NCBI GenBank assembly: GCA_003223215.1
Contig: QHYH01000109.1
Location: forward strand, 1-64,000
Reading direction: 5' to 3'
Length of the DNA stretch: 64,000 nucleotides
DNA from: Acidobacteriota bacterium
GTDB taxonomy: Bacteria > Acidobacteriota > Terriglobia > Acidiferrales > UBA7541
Program-made: the position numbers and the translations under genes
In this document: piece after piece, positions 56,435 to 64,000 of the stretch
Position numbering within the stretch: the stretch's first letter is position 1
How the letters are laid out: the number at the start of each line of letters is the position of its first letter
Notes under the pieces: generated by a model
Databases searched by the model: none
Told to the model about the DNA's origin: nothing
Seen by the model: only the letters and a program-made list of their open reading frames with translations

Positions 56435-58906
56435 TTACTCCGTACGCAGGGCGACCATTGGATCGATGGCGGACGCACGGCGGGCCGGCAGGTACCCCGC
56501 GAACAAAGCCACAAGAAGAAGGAGCATGGAGACAAACGCGGTGGTTGGGAGGTCGCTTGGGGAAAGGTCGAAGAGCATGCTGGCGATTAACCGGGTAGCC
56601 GCGAGGGCGGAGGGAATGCCGAGGGCTATGCCGAGCAATGCGAGCCCGAGTGTTTCGCGGAGAACGAGCCAGAGAACATTTTCGCGCTGCGCTCCTACAG
56701 CGACACGGATGCCGATTTCGCGTGCGCGGCGCGTAACGGAATAGGACATCAATCCATACAGGCCGATGGAAGCGAGCAGCAGCGCGAGAGCCGCAAAGAA
56801 ACTGGAGAGCATGGCGGTGACGCGCTCTTCGACAAGTGCGCCGCTGATGACTTGGGGGATCGTTTTGGTGCTGAGCGCGTATTCGTGTCCGAGCGACTCG
56901 ACCCCGTAGCCCACGGTTTTTGCGAGCGCTTCGGGAGGTCCGTTGGTGCGCACTATGAGATCGCCCCATTGCCCCGGATACTGGAGACAGGAAAGAAAAA
57001 TGATGGGCGTGGCGGCATTGCGGAGATCGAGAATTCGGGCATTCCCGACAATGCCAATAATTTCAATATTTTGAAATTCGGGCATGAAGCCGAAGCGAAC
57101 GGTTTTTCCTATGGGATCGCCATTCGGAAAGAGGCGTTCCGCGAGAGCGCTGTTCACGATGGCAACATGCGGGTGCTTTTCGTCATCAGTCTCCTGAAAT
57201 GAACGGCCGCGAAGAAGGGGAATCGCGAGTGTTTGGAAAAAACCGGAGGAGACGGTCGCGCCATCTGCAAGGAGATGCATTCCTGTGTTCGGATCGGTCG
57301 ACGCCAGCGAGACCGTTTCGTGCCACGCATTCGGACTGGGAATGGGAAAATCTGCAAAGGCAACCGAACTCACGCTGGGAAGGCCGGCAATCCGCTGCAA
57401 GAGTTGCTTGTGATAGCTGCCCATGTCCAGCTTGTCGTAGCCGCCCGGCTTTGGATTGAGCTTGACCTGGAGCAAGCTGGATTGGTTAAAACCGAGATCG
57501 AGGGAACGCAGCCGCTCGAAGCTGCGCACAAAGAGGCCAGCTCCAAGCAATAAGATCAAGGAGAGCGCGACCTGCGTGACGATGAGAGCTTTGCCCAACT
57601 TGCCCGCGCCGCCGCTCAAACTGCGCGCATTTTGCTGCAGCAACGAGGCTGGATCTTCGCGTGAGCAGCGCCAGGCGGGCGCCAGGCCAAAAAGAATTCC
57701 GGTGAAGAGCCCTGCGAGCACGGCAAGCGAGAGCACGGTGAGATCGGGACGCAAGTCAAGCGAGACCGTTCCCTCCGTCATGAGGAGCACGAGCAAGCGG
57801 CTTCCCCAGTAGGCGAAGGCGAGGCCGAGCAAAGCGCCGGCGAAAGCGAGCGACAGGCTCTCGGCAAGAACTTGGCCGACGAGAGTCCCGCGGCTAGCGC
57901 CGATGGCGACGCGCACACTCATTTCGTGACTGCGAGCGGCAGCGCGGGCGAGCATGAGGTTCGCGAGGTTGACGCAGGCAACGAGCAAGATCAATCCGAC
58001 GATGCCGGCAAGGACGTAAAGGGGCCGTTCGAATTGGGAGCGCAAGTTGCCGCCGACGCCTTTTGCTGCCGATGAGACGTCCAAGCCCATAGAGAGAAAC
58101 GTCTGCCGGCGAAGCCCAGGAGTTTGCGTGGAAGCGGTCGCAAGAAGAACGTCCGGCCAGAAGGATTGGAGCTGAGTGCGAGCCTGCTGGATGGTAACGC
58201 CGTCATTCAGGCGGCCAATGGGGTTAAGCCAGAGAATGGAGCGGCTGCCGATATCGAATTCTCCGCTCTGAATGAGGGGCATGGCCGTGAGAGGAACAGT
58301 AATATCCGGCGGCTCGCCCGTCGTCAGGCCCGTGAACCACTTGCGAGTGACGCCGATAATCGTGAAAGGATGGCCCTCGATGCGAATCTGCTTGCCGACA
58401 ACATCGAGCGTGCCGCCGAAACGGCGCCTCCAGAATTCATAGCCGATAACGGCGACTTGCGAGGTTACCCGGCTACTGGGATTTGAATCTTCCGGAGTGA
58501 GCAATCGGCCGAGAAAAGGAGAGGTGCCGAGTTCGGAATAGCAATTGCCAGTAACGGCGAGGACGCGATCCTGTGAGAGGACACCGCTCACTTCCACATT
58601 GGGCGTCCATTCGCCGCCCCATCCGATCATGCCGGAGAAAACGCGTTGGCCACGTTCGACTTCGAGGAACATGGGATAGGAAAAAGGAATCTTGTTCCCC
58701 TGGCGGATTGCGGAAAGATGGACGAGGCGCTCCGGGTGGCGAACGGGAACGTCGCGAAGAAGCAATGCGTTGATCAGCGTGAAGATGGCGGTATTCGCGC
58801 CGATTCCCAGGGCGAGAGAGAGCACCGCGACGACCGTGAACCCGGGATTCTTGCCCAGGACACGAATGGTATAGCGCAGATTCTGCCAAAGGTTCGCCAC
58901 GAACAC
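56435..58906 (-). CDS. ABC transporter permease, MacB/FtsX type (ADOP)
   Basis: 823 residues. The opening LWQNLRYTIRVLGKNPGFTV and AVLSLALGIGANTAIFTLIN is the MacB periplasmic-core/FtsX start. An extracytoplasmic domain, four membrane segments (about 300-420), a second periplasmic domain and another FtsX unit (SSFFAALALLLASIGLYGLM, SVTRRAREIGIRVAVGAQRE, FAGYLPARRASAIDPMVALR) follow. Double-length orphan permeases are an expanded family in acidobacteria. There is no ATPase gene next to it. It is divergent from a second copy of the family at 59740, about 830 bp away; the 58907-59278 gap shows no gene. Confidence 0.92.
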   Translation of the reverse strand: MFVANLWQNLRYTIRVLGKNPGFTVVAVLSLALGIGANTAIFTLINALLLRDVPVRHPERLVHLSAIRQGNKIPFSYPMFLEVERGQRVFSGMIGWGGEWTPNVEVSGVLSQDRVLAVTGNCYSELGTSPFLGRLLTPEDSNPSSRVTSQVAVIGYEFWRRRFGGTLDVVGKQIRIEGHPFTIIGVTRKWFTGLTTGEPPDITVPLTAMPLIQSGEFDIGSRSILWLNPIGRLNDGVTIQQARTQLQSFWPDVLLATASTQTPGLRRQTFLSMGLDVSSAAKGVGGNLRSQFERPLYVLAGIVGLILLVACVNLANLMLARAAARSHEMSVRVAIGASRGTLVGQVLAESLSLAFAGALLGLAFAYWGSRLLVLLMTEGTVSLDLRPDLTVLSLAVLAGLFTGILFGLAPAWRCSREDPASLLQQNARSLSGGAGKLGKALIVTQVALSLILLLGAGLFVRSFERLRSLDLGFNQSSLLQVKLNPKPGGYDKLDMGSYHKQLLQRIAGLPSVSSVAFADFPIPSPNAWHETVSLASTDPNTGMHLLADGATVSSGFFQTLAIPLLRGRSFQETDDEKHPHVAIVNSALAERLFPNGDPIGKTVRFGFMPEFQNIEIIGIVGNARILDLRNAATPIIFLSCLQYPGQWGDLIVRTNGPPEALAKTVGYGVESLGHEYALSTKTIPQVISGALVEERVTAMLSSFFAALALLLASIGLYGLMSYSVTRRAREIGIRVAVGAQRENVLWLVLRETLGLALLGIALGIPSALAATRLIASMLFDLSPSDLPTTAFVSMLLLLVALFAGYLPARRASAIDPMVALRTE

Positions 58907-59278
58907 CTCCCCTCAAGATTCAAAGTTGGGATGTGCTCTCAACGTTTACGCTAACCGAGGAACTCTTTCAAGATGCTCGTCACTGCGCCAAGGCATGATG
59001 AATAGCTGAGGACTATCCGTGTTTGGGCCGACCTTGCTGCTTCTCACCGATGTTGGCATGGAGGGTTTCACATTACAGACCTAGATTGCGATTCGCCGGA
59101 AACCGGGACGGCCAGTGGAAGTCACACAGCCTTTGATGATCCTCTACCCAGGCGCATTAGCCATCCTTGCACTGCGAGCTGTGAATTCGCTCGACAAACC
59201 GCGACTTCAGCGCCATTTATATTGTGCAGAGATTGGCCGATTCTATCCGTACTAGCAGGCGTGGTGAGTAAAGAAGGT

Positions 59279-59710
59279 CACTACTGTCCGGTTGTCGAAT
59301 TCTCATATCGACGTAACTGTCTGTAACCCAGCGGCTTAAGTGACATTTCGACTTTTTTCGATTTGAAATGCAAACGGCGTTTTTTGGCTCCTCCCGGCTT
59401 GGTCTGATTCTGCGAAACTAATTTTTCAAATGGATCAAACAGCACCTTCGCATCAAAGCGTTCTACGGCACCAGCGAGAACGCTATGAAGACTCAAATCT
59501 GGATCGCCGTCTCGATTCATGTGCTGGTAGCCATCGCTCGCAAGCGCCTTGGGCTGGAGAAGAGTCTTTACCAAATTCTACAGATTTTCAGCATCACGAG
59601 CCTTGAAAAAGTGCCCATTTTACAAGTGTTCGAAGCATTCGACTCCCAATCGGAGTTACTCGATAACTCTAACCAGCTAATTCTGTTCGGTTTATAACCG
59701 GACAGTAGTG
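59279..59710 (+). mobile_element. Deleted IS4-family element with intact ends
   Basis: Perfect 15-bp terminal repeats CACTACTGTCCGGTT (59279-59293) and AACCGGACAGTAGTG (59696-59710). Both sides are flanked by the 9-bp target duplication AAAGAAGGT (59270-59278 and 59711-59719). Only the last part of the transposase remains, so the element is 432 bp and cannot move by itself. It lies in the 5' region of the plus-strand permease gene. Confidence 0.9.
59419..59697 (+). pseudogene. 3' remnant of IS4-family transposase
   Basis: After an in-frame stop the frame reads FFKWIKQHLRIKAFYGTSEN, AMKTQIWIAVSIHVLVAIAR, YQILQIFSITSLEKVPILQV and ends QLILFGL just inside the right terminal repeat. This is the C-terminal region of IS4-type DDE transposases, including the FxKWIKQ-type segment close to the catalytic Glu. 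The front of the gene is gone. Confidence 0.82.
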
Positions 59711-59739
59711 AAAGAAGGTATATTCCAGGAGTTTTTTGG

Positions 59740-62229
59740 ATGCATCGAGATTTTGTCTTCGCACTCCGGCAATTGAGAACGAATCTCAGGTTCAGCCTGA
59801 TCATTGTGCTCACACTGGCATTGGGTATCGGAGCTACAACTGCGATATTCAGCGTGGTGAGCGGAGTATTGCTGCGAGCCTTGCCATTTCCGGAATCAGA
59901 ACGATTGATTTCGCTGCAGACTGTGGTGTTTCCGCACGGGGAAGCGGCAACGAAGGAGGCGGGCGCCGGAACGATCGAGGATGTCTCCTTCCCCGACTTT
60001 TTTGATTGGCGCGGCCAGAGCCACACGCTGGAGGCGATTGCGTCCTACGCCTACGGAACATCGAGGAAATTCACTCCGGCTGGAAACGAACCGCCGACGA
60101 TGGTCGAAGTGGAGTATGTGTCCGCAGATTTCTTTCGTGTGCTGGGCGTGACTCCGATGCTCGGCCGATCCTTTGTTTTGGACGACGAAAGAGACGATAG
60201 CCGTCCGATCATTCTGAGTCATCAGTTCTGGGAGTCCGAGTTCCATTCTTCACCCGACATCGTCGGCAAGCACATCACGGTGAGTGACAGGCTCGCGACC
60301 GTCGTCGGTGTGATGCCAGCAGGATTCAGCTTTCCCGACCTGAGCCACCCGCCGAGCTTCTGGGGAACGTTCTGGCTGGCGAGCGCCTCTGCGGTCAACG
60401 CCATCGGTAGCCCGCAAAAGGAATCCGTTAGTCTGGCGGCCGAGCGTACCAACAGAGCTGTCCAGGTGGTTGGGCGGCTCAAGCCTGATGTCAGTGTGGC
60501 GCAGGCGCGAGCGGAAATGAATGCGATACAACGAAGTCTCGCAGAGCAGTACCCGGAGGATCGCAATGCGTTCGGCGTTGAGGTTCGACTGTTGCTCGAT
60601 CACGTTAGCGGCGATTTTCGACAGCCCTTGTACATACTCTTCGGCGCGGTCACGGCGGTGCTCCTGATCGCATGCGCGAATGTCGCGGGTCTTTTGCTTG
60701 CGCGCGGATTCGCGCGGCGCCCTGAGTTTGGCGTACGCGTCGCTCTGGGCGCCAGGCCTTCGCACATTATGCGACAAGTTTTGATCGAGTCTACAGTGTT
60801 GGCTTGTTGCGCCGGAGTGCTCGGCGTCGGCCTTGCTTTTGTACTGCTGAAAACATTTCTGGGACTTACTCCGGTTGATCTCCCTAGACTCACCCAGGTG
60901 CGAATCGACGGAATCGTATTGGGGTTTGCGTTTCTCGTGTCGCTATTGACGGGAATAGGTTTCGGAGTGGTCCCGGCATGGAGTGCGTCGCGTTCGGACT
61001 CATCCGGACTGTGGCGCGCGGGTCGCGGGATCAGCGGCGGTCGCAACGAGCATCGATTGCGCGGAATGTTGGTGATTGCGGAGACGGCGGTTAGCCTAAT
61101 CCTTCTGGCTGGCTCAGGGCTGCTCATCCGCAGCTTCTTGCAAACGATGCGAGTTCCTCCGGGGTTCGACCCGCACCACATCTTGGCCCTACGGCTGGGA
61201 ATGTCTACCGTCGAGTACCCCGAGGAAAAAGCGCCGCTTTTCTTTCGGCAGTTGTTGCCGCTGCTTTCCGCAATTCCCGGCGTCGAATCGGTAAGCAGCG
61301 CTTATCCCATCCCCTTTCCATACGACAACGCAAGCCGTTTCAGCATAGCGGGCAGGCCGGCCGATCCGAGTGACCTGCCCGTCGCCAACCGAGCTACTGT
61401 CGGACCGCGCTATTTTGAGACGTTACGAATCCCTTTATTGAAAGGGCGCACCTTTGACCGACGCGACAACCAGAGCGCGAAGCGAGTCGCTGTCGTAAAT
61501 CAGGAGTTTGCCCGTGAGTTTTTTCCGGGCGAAGATGCGATTGGCAAATTGATTCAACCCGATTTCCTGGAGTACGGCTACAAACCAACGTGGTACGAAA
61601 TCGTAGGAGTCGTTGGAGGCATCCGAACTACAGATCTCACAGAGGGTCCTAAGCCCCAATTCTTCTTACCGTACGAGCAGGCATCCCATTGGCCTCAATG
61701 GGTACTCTTGCGGGTTTCCCGTGAGCCACGGGCGTACGTGAACTCTGTGCGCGCTGCGGTTGCGGGACTCAATCGAGATCTGCCCCTTTTTGCGGTCACC
61801 ACGTTCGACGAACTTATCGTGCGATCGACGGTCTTCGCCCGCTTTGAAGCCGGGCTGCTGACGTGCTTCGCGGTTTCCGCGCTGCTTCTTGCAGCGGTGG
61901 GTTTGTACGCAGCACTTTCGGAAATGGTGGCGCGTCGTACGTTTGAAATCGGGTTGCGAGTGGCGTTGGGCGCGCAGCGGGCGGATGTTTTCGGATTTGT
62001 GGTGCGGCGAGGGCTAGTCTTGGCCGCAATTGGTTTGACAGTGGGATTGATTGGATTTGTGATTTTCGGGCGAGTCGTTGCGGACATGCTCTATGGCGTT
62101 CGAGCGCTTGATCCATTTACGGTTGCGGCAGCCAGTGTGGTGCTTCTTCTGGTGTCGCTGCTGGCGAGTGCGGCGCCCGCTTGGCGCGCTGTGCGGTTGG
62201 AGCCGACGGAAGCGCTGCGGGAGCAATAG
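59740..62229 (+). CDS. ABC transporter permease, MacB/FtsX type (ADOP), second copy
   Basis: 829 residues. Begins MHRDFVFALRQLRTNLRFSL and LTLALGIGATTAIFSVVSGV; then the MacB-like periplasmic domain, the membrane region with LIACANVAGLLLARGFARR, a second periplasmic domain (about 450-700) and the closing FtsX unit (LLLAAVGLYAALSEMVARRT, FEIGLRVALGAQRADVFGFV, AAPAWRAVRLEPTEALRE). It is related to but clearly different from the minus-strand copy. AGGAG lies 10 bp before the ATG, only 20 bp from the IS end, so its original promoter is likely displaced. Confidence 0.92.
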   Translation: MHRDFVFALRQLRTNLRFSLIIVLTLALGIGATTAIFSVVSGVLLRALPFPESERLISLQTVVFPHGEAATKEAGAGTIEDVSFPDFFDWRGQSHTLEAIASYAYGTSRKFTPAGNEPPTMVEVEYVSADFFRVLGVTPMLGRSFVLDDERDDSRPIILSHQFWESEFHSSPDIVGKHITVSDRLATVVGVMPAGFSFPDLSHPPSFWGTFWLASASAVNAIGSPQKESVSLAAERTNRAVQVVGRLKPDVSVAQARAEMNAIQRSLAEQYPEDRNAFGVEVRLLLDHVSGDFRQPLYILFGAVTAVLLIACANVAGLLLARGFARRPEFGVRVALGARPSHIMRQVLIESTVLACCAGVLGVGLAFVLLKTFLGLTPVDLPRLTQVRIDGIVLGFAFLVSLLTGIGFGVVPAWSASRSDSSGLWRAGRGISGGRNEHRLRGMLVIAETAVSLILLAGSGLLIRSFLQTMRVPPGFDPHHILALRLGMSTVEYPEEKAPLFFRQLLPLLSAIPGVESVSSAYPIPFPYDNASRFSIAGRPADPSDLPVANRATVGPRYFETLRIPLLKGRTFDRRDNQSAKRVAVVNQEFAREFFPGEDAIGKLIQPDFLEYGYKPTWYEIVGVVGGIRTTDLTEGPKPQFFLPYEQASHWPQWVLLRVSREPRAYVNSVRAAVAGLNRDLPLFAVTTFDELIVRSTVFARFEAGLLTCFAVSALLLAAVGLYAALSEMVARRTFEIGLRVALGAQRADVFGFVVRRGLVLAAIGLTVGLIGFVIFGRVVADMLYGVRALDPFTVAAASVVLLLVSLLASAAPAWRAVRLEPTEALREQ

Positions 62230-62408
62230 AGCTGCGCAATTCTCCTTTGCGTATATGGTCAGTGAACATGAACTCCCTCACGTCAGAATCTCTGCAGGCG
62301 CAGGGCAACCCCTGCAACGGATCTTAAGGGACGCCTACGGTTTCCGGGCCCAGGCTGAGATGTACCGAATGCTGACCCATTGGGGATCGGCCTCGCGAGC
62401 ATGAGCTT

Positions 62409-63393
62409 CTAGCCGGTCCGCGAGGGAATCAATGTTAACTTCTTCACGCGTGGCGATTCTGCCATGATTTCCGCTCTAGCCGTCGAGGGAAAATAACTCA
62501 GGGCCGATCTCCCGGCAATCCCAGCGTAGGCAAACCTGGGCTCGACAAGGGAGAATATCTCGCCGACGACGGTCTTGAACCAACCCTCGGCATCGTCGAA
62601 ATTGAACAAAGACGATTTCGGGCAAACAAGATATTCGTTCCACAATTCCTTGATCGCCTGGAACGGCAGTTCGAGCAGGAGGTTCCTTGCGATCATGGGC
62701 TCCGGCTCGTAGATGGTTTGCTTGAGAAAAGTCGACAGGACTTCGCGTCGCGAAACATTCAGGGTCTTTTGAAAAAAGACCGCATGGACGAAGTCATATA
62801 GGTCCGGCGAGTGGCGGCGTTGCAGTAGAGCTTTCAACTTCGATGCAAGCAGCTCTTCTAGCTGCTAGCTTTAGACATCGAATGTCGCCCCGACAAACTG
62901 CCGCGTCCGAATACGAATGGATCAAGTGCCGCATTTGGATCGGCAGCAATATCCGGTCGTACTCTTTTACATCGACATCTACCCGGATCCTTGCATCTTC
63001 CTCGCCATAGAAGCTCTTGAAATATACACGCGCCTCATAAATGCGGGCTTCGGCGTCGGCCAATCGCTTCTCCGACACTCGGCTGTCGTCGATCAGAAAT
63101 TCGACGCCACTGCGCTCGCCCGCCGCAGCGCATGCCTGTTTTAGTCCTTGCAATAGCAGGTCGACATCGAGTTCCGTTTGCGTTGAAAAATCGAGATCGT
63201 TTGAAAATCGGCCATGTTCGAAGTAGGCCTTGCGGAATGAGTTGCCGCCCTTGAGGACCAGAAGCGGCTGCAGCGGATTGTCCGCCCTGAAAATGCTGGA
63301 CAGCAGCCATCCGAATACGTAATCCCGCTGAACGTTGGCAGCATGGACGCCAAGTTCTTCGGCTTTTGCATCGATCTCATGCTTGTCGATCAT
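62409..63393 (-). pseudogene. AbiEii-type nucleotidyltransferase toxin, frameshifted by a 7-bp tandem duplication
   Basis: MIDKHEIDAKAEELGVHAAN starts a protein with the AbiEii nucleotidyltransferase core LLVLKGGNSFRKAYFEHGRF and SNDLDFSTQTELD (about residues 43-75). At CTAGCTG/CTAGCT (62858-62870) the frame breaks; the natural continuation LEELLASKLKALLQRR and DLYDFVHAVFFQK is in another frame down to 62409. Removing one 7-bp unit restores a single 325-residue reading frame. AbiEii transfers nucleotides to tRNA or other targets; no AbiEi antitoxin gene is present upstream. Confidence 0.82.
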
Positions 63394-63581
63394 CGCTGGT
63401 TGCGCAGGCTATGACACATGCAGTGCCGTGCCGTGAAATAAACGGCCCCCCGCGCTGTCCTCAAAATCGAACCCAGCGCCGCCGGTCAGTAACGGGCTTG
63501 TCGTCATCTATTCGGCTTCCTCACTCTGGTCTACGATAAATTCAATGGCTTGATATGATATCTGATCGACGGCGCCCCGTC

Positions 63582-63610
63582 TTGACAAGTGTTAAGTTAC
63601 AGGCTACACT
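63582..63610 (+). promoter_or_regulatory. Sigma-70-like promoter of the HigBA operon
   Basis: TTGACA (63582-63587), 17-bp spacer, TACACT (63605-63610). AGTGT at 63588-63592 and ACACT at 63606-63610 form an inverted pair across the spacer and could be the HigA operator. The GTG start lies 9 bp after the -10 element. Confidence 0.7.
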
Positions 63611-63619
63611 CGGCTTTGC

Positions 63620-63910
63620 GTGAAAATACGGAACATCGTCCATAAGGGCCTGACACGGCTCTACGCGGAGGGCAACCCTAAAGGCGTGCCGCCCGACACT
63701 GTGGACAAGCTCCGCAAGATGTTGGCGTTTCTCGATGACATGCAAGAGCCGGAAGAGCTGCGCGCCCTCCCCTCTTGGAAAGTACACACGCTGACGGGCG
63801 ACCGCAAAGGGACTTGGAGCCTCAGCGTTACGCGCAACAGGCGCTTAACATTTCGTATCGACGCGACAGAGCAGGAAATCTGCGATTTGAATTTGGAAGA
63901 CTATCACTAA
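63620..63910 (+). CDS. higB: HigB/RelE-type toxin
   Basis: 96 residues, GTG start. MKIRNIVHKGLTRLYAEGNP, LRKMLAFLDDMQEPEELRAL, WKVHTLTGDRKGTWSLSVTR and NRRLTFRIDATEQEI match HigB toxins, ribosome-dependent mRNases of the RelE fold. The order toxin-first followed by an XRE antitoxin is typical of higBA. No Shine-Dalgarno sequence is visible, and the predicted 5' leader is only a few bases. Confidence 0.9.
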   Translation: MKIRNIVHKGLTRLYAEGNPKGVPPDTVDKLRKMLAFLDDMQEPEELRALPSWKVHTLTGDRKGTWSLSVTRNRRLTFRIDATEQEICDLNLEDYH

Positions 63911-63927
63911 AACGAAAGGAGTAGAAC

Positions 63928-64000
63928 ATGCCGATGAAGAACCCACCGCATCCTGGCGATTTTATCCGCACGGAGATCATCGAGCCCGCCGGCCTTTCGG
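63928..64000 (+). CDS. higA: HigA-type XRE antitoxin, cut off at the window end
   Basis: The first 24 codons (MPMKNPPHPGDFIRTEIIEP and on) match the start of HigA addiction-module antidotes, HTH proteins that neutralise HigB and repress the operon. A GAAAGGAG site precedes the ATG. It begins 17 bp after higB and continues beyond the window. Confidence 0.88.
   Translation, partial: MPMKNPPHPGDFIRTEIIEPAGLS

Overview
The window looks like a chromosomal segment of an acidobacterium (GC-rich; class not determined from sequence). The main pointers are two very large acidobacterial-type ABC permeases (MacB-like/FtsX-like, about 825 residues each, divergent), a GMC oxidoreductase next to a gluconate-dehydrogenase subunit-3-like protein, a PQQ dehydrogenase with an internal cytochrome c domain, and many secreted TPR or repeat proteins.

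Layout. 1-743 has no gene I can support. 744-25219 is mostly housekeeping and cell-envelope functions: transglutaminase-like protein, RibBA, a pair of M16 peptidases with a decayed DUF2520-type gene upstream, a GT2 glycosyltransferase, a GNAT acetyltransferase, UvrB, an AsmA-like protein, LepB, RNase III, TPR proteins, an LssY_C-type protein, an alpha-L-fucosidase, a PQQ dehydrogenase and a PLP-dependent dehydratase. 25516-31420 holds a YXWGXW-type protein, a ruined GT39-type glycosyltransferase, a DAHP synthase preceded by a candidate aromatic leader-peptide attenuator, a CAP-domain protein, and an ECF sigma/anti-sigma pair. 32096-44072 has small regulators, an exported HpcH/HpaI-like aldolase, an alpha/beta hydrolase, PilZ, GMC/ThuA carbohydrate genes, and stress (UspA) and CBS proteins. 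Several genes here are frameshifted.

At 44204 a tRNA-Ala(GGC) gene marks the start of a genomic island: tyrosine integrase (disrupted by a one-base insertion that removes the catalytic Tyr from the reading frame), an excisionase-like HTH protein, an unknown 385-residue protein, a candidate oriT, a MobC-like accessory protein, a VirD4/TraD-type coupling protein, a MobF relaxase-helicase, a Phd/VapC-type toxin-antitoxin pair, and a Cas4-like/DEDD nuclease fusion, followed by remnants of a SNF2-type helicase and a trypsin-like protein. No mating-channel genes are present, so it reads as a mobilizable rather than self-transmissible element. After it come the two ADOP permeases, separated by a 432-bp internally deleted IS4-family element with perfect ends and a 9-bp target duplication. 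The window ends with a frameshifted AbiEii-type nucleotidyltransferase and a HigBA module that runs off the end.

The most interesting item is the leader region of the DAHP synthase gene (28727-28903, minus strand). A good sigma-70-like promoter is followed almost at once by a 26-codon ORF with WYCWYRFTW in its middle, then a strong intrinsic terminator, then the gene that makes the first committed step of aromatic amino acid synthesis. This has the arrangement of a trp-type attenuator, apparently with a nearly leaderless leader peptide.
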